This document shows, piece by piece, positions 6,451 through 6,924 of a stretch of DNA of 6,924 nucleotides. Positions within the stretch are counted from its first letter, which is position 1, and every line of letters begins with the position of its first letter. This DNA is from CAZJGG01 sp964545475. GTDB lineage: Bacteria; Bacillota; Clostridia; Lachnospirales; JAISER01. Under the pieces are notes generated by a model that was not told the origin of the DNA, did no database searches, and was given only the letters and a program-made list of their open reading frames with translations. The stretch spans positions 1-6,924 of the forward strand of contig CAZJGG010000100.1 of assembly GCA_964545475.1 (NCBI GenBank), written 5' to 3'. A program made the position numbers and the translations under genes.

Positions 6451-6924
6451 TTAAGAATATGAACAAAGCCATGAAAATGCAACTGAACAAACAAAACCGC
6501 CAACCAATACTGCTGGTGGAACCAACGCAAATATCATTGCAGAATAAGTAGTGCAAGCAACTGCAGCACCTAAACCACATAAAAATGATGAACTATTAAA
6601 GTCACCACCACGAGCGGTGTTTTGTAATCCAGAAGATTCATGATGTAAGCTAGCACCAGATGACCTTGCTTTATTATTCAAATTAAATTTCTCAGCATGG
6701 ATTCGTACTATCCGTTTGGTGTTGGCACTGTAAATAAGCATAGGAACAACTGTATCTCCAGCATAATTTTCATATCCAGTTGCAATCATGTATTAAACAT
6801 TGCTGCCCTTATTATCTGTTACTCGAAGGGCAATCGACTCTTTACCTAAAAAGGCTTAAAACCATCCTTTTCTAGCTTATCTATCAGTTCAATTACCAAT
6901 GGGGCGTGTTGAATAATCCTTATT
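6451..6924 (-). pseudogene. Broken gene for a cysteine-tailed, bacteriocin-like precursor (5' end outside window)
   Basis: The longest intact piece is 112 codons from an ATG at 6789, but that ATG has no usable ribosome binding site and a TAA sits two codons before it (6793-6795). Reading on upstream in the same frame gives a plausible protein segment (LGKESIALRVTDNKGSNV, then the stop, then YMIATGY). A run of five T on the minus strand (6848-6852) marks a one-base shift to another frame that continues to the window edge with a sensible sequence (HAPLVIELIDKLEKDGFKPF). One extra T would rejoin them. So this is one longer gene with a frameshift and a nonsense codon. The product ends in a hydrophobic tail with cysteines spaced C-x7-C-x21-C-x7-C and a central Pro-Pro, ending CSYS. 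A charged pro-domain followed by a Cys-rich hydrophobic peptide recalls halocin-C8-like or other peptide bacteriocin precursors. That match is inferred from layout only. Sequencing error could explain the homopolymer shift, less easily the stop. Confidence 0.7.

Noticed and set aside
6451..6789. A normal 112-residue gene starting at 6789
   Set aside because: There is no ribosome binding site, and the protein-like reading continues upstream through a stop and a one-base frameshift, so it is better described as part of a broken longer gene.

Overview
The window looks like chromosomal DNA from a low-GC Gram-positive bacterium, most likely an anaerobic clostridium-like Bacillota. The reasons are AT-rich intergenic DNA, strong AAGGAG/GGAGAG ribosome binding sites, a YfmM-type ABC-F ATPase, and a secreted protein built from Ig-like, Fn3-like and BIG2-like modules. 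No phage, plasmid, CRISPR, tRNA or rRNA gene is recognisable.

Layout: (1) 1-180 is an AT-rich edge with a heptad repeat and a 103-base imperfect palindrome that overlaps the stop codon of the first gene. (2) 181-4416, minus strand, is a 1411-residue secreted zinc metallopeptidase. It has a signal peptide, an HEFQH active site, two tandem 166-residue Ig/Fn3 units, an anchor-D-like domain, a BIG2-like domain and three degenerate C-terminal modules. (3) 4417-4794 is a divergent intergenic region. An extended -10 promoter and a palindromic 5' leader serve the peptidase. A consensus sigma-A promoter and a hairpin leader serve the ATPase. (4) 4795-6348, plus strand, is a cytoplasmic ABC-F ATPase with two nucleotide-binding domains, expected to act on the ribosome. 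(5) 6349-6450 is almost filled by a 97-base imperfect palindrome between two convergent genes. (6) 6451-6924, minus strand, is the broken 3' part of a gene whose product ended in a hydrophobic four-cysteine tail resembling a bacteriocin-type peptide. It carries one frameshift and one in-frame stop, and runs off the window.

The two intact genes are divergent, have separate promoters, and show no functional link: one product is exported and the other acts on translation. The points most worth a second look are the decayed cysteine-rich gene, the palindromes of about 100 bp in all three gene junctions, the possible two-state leader of the peptidase mRNA, and the mosaic composition of the peptidase gene.
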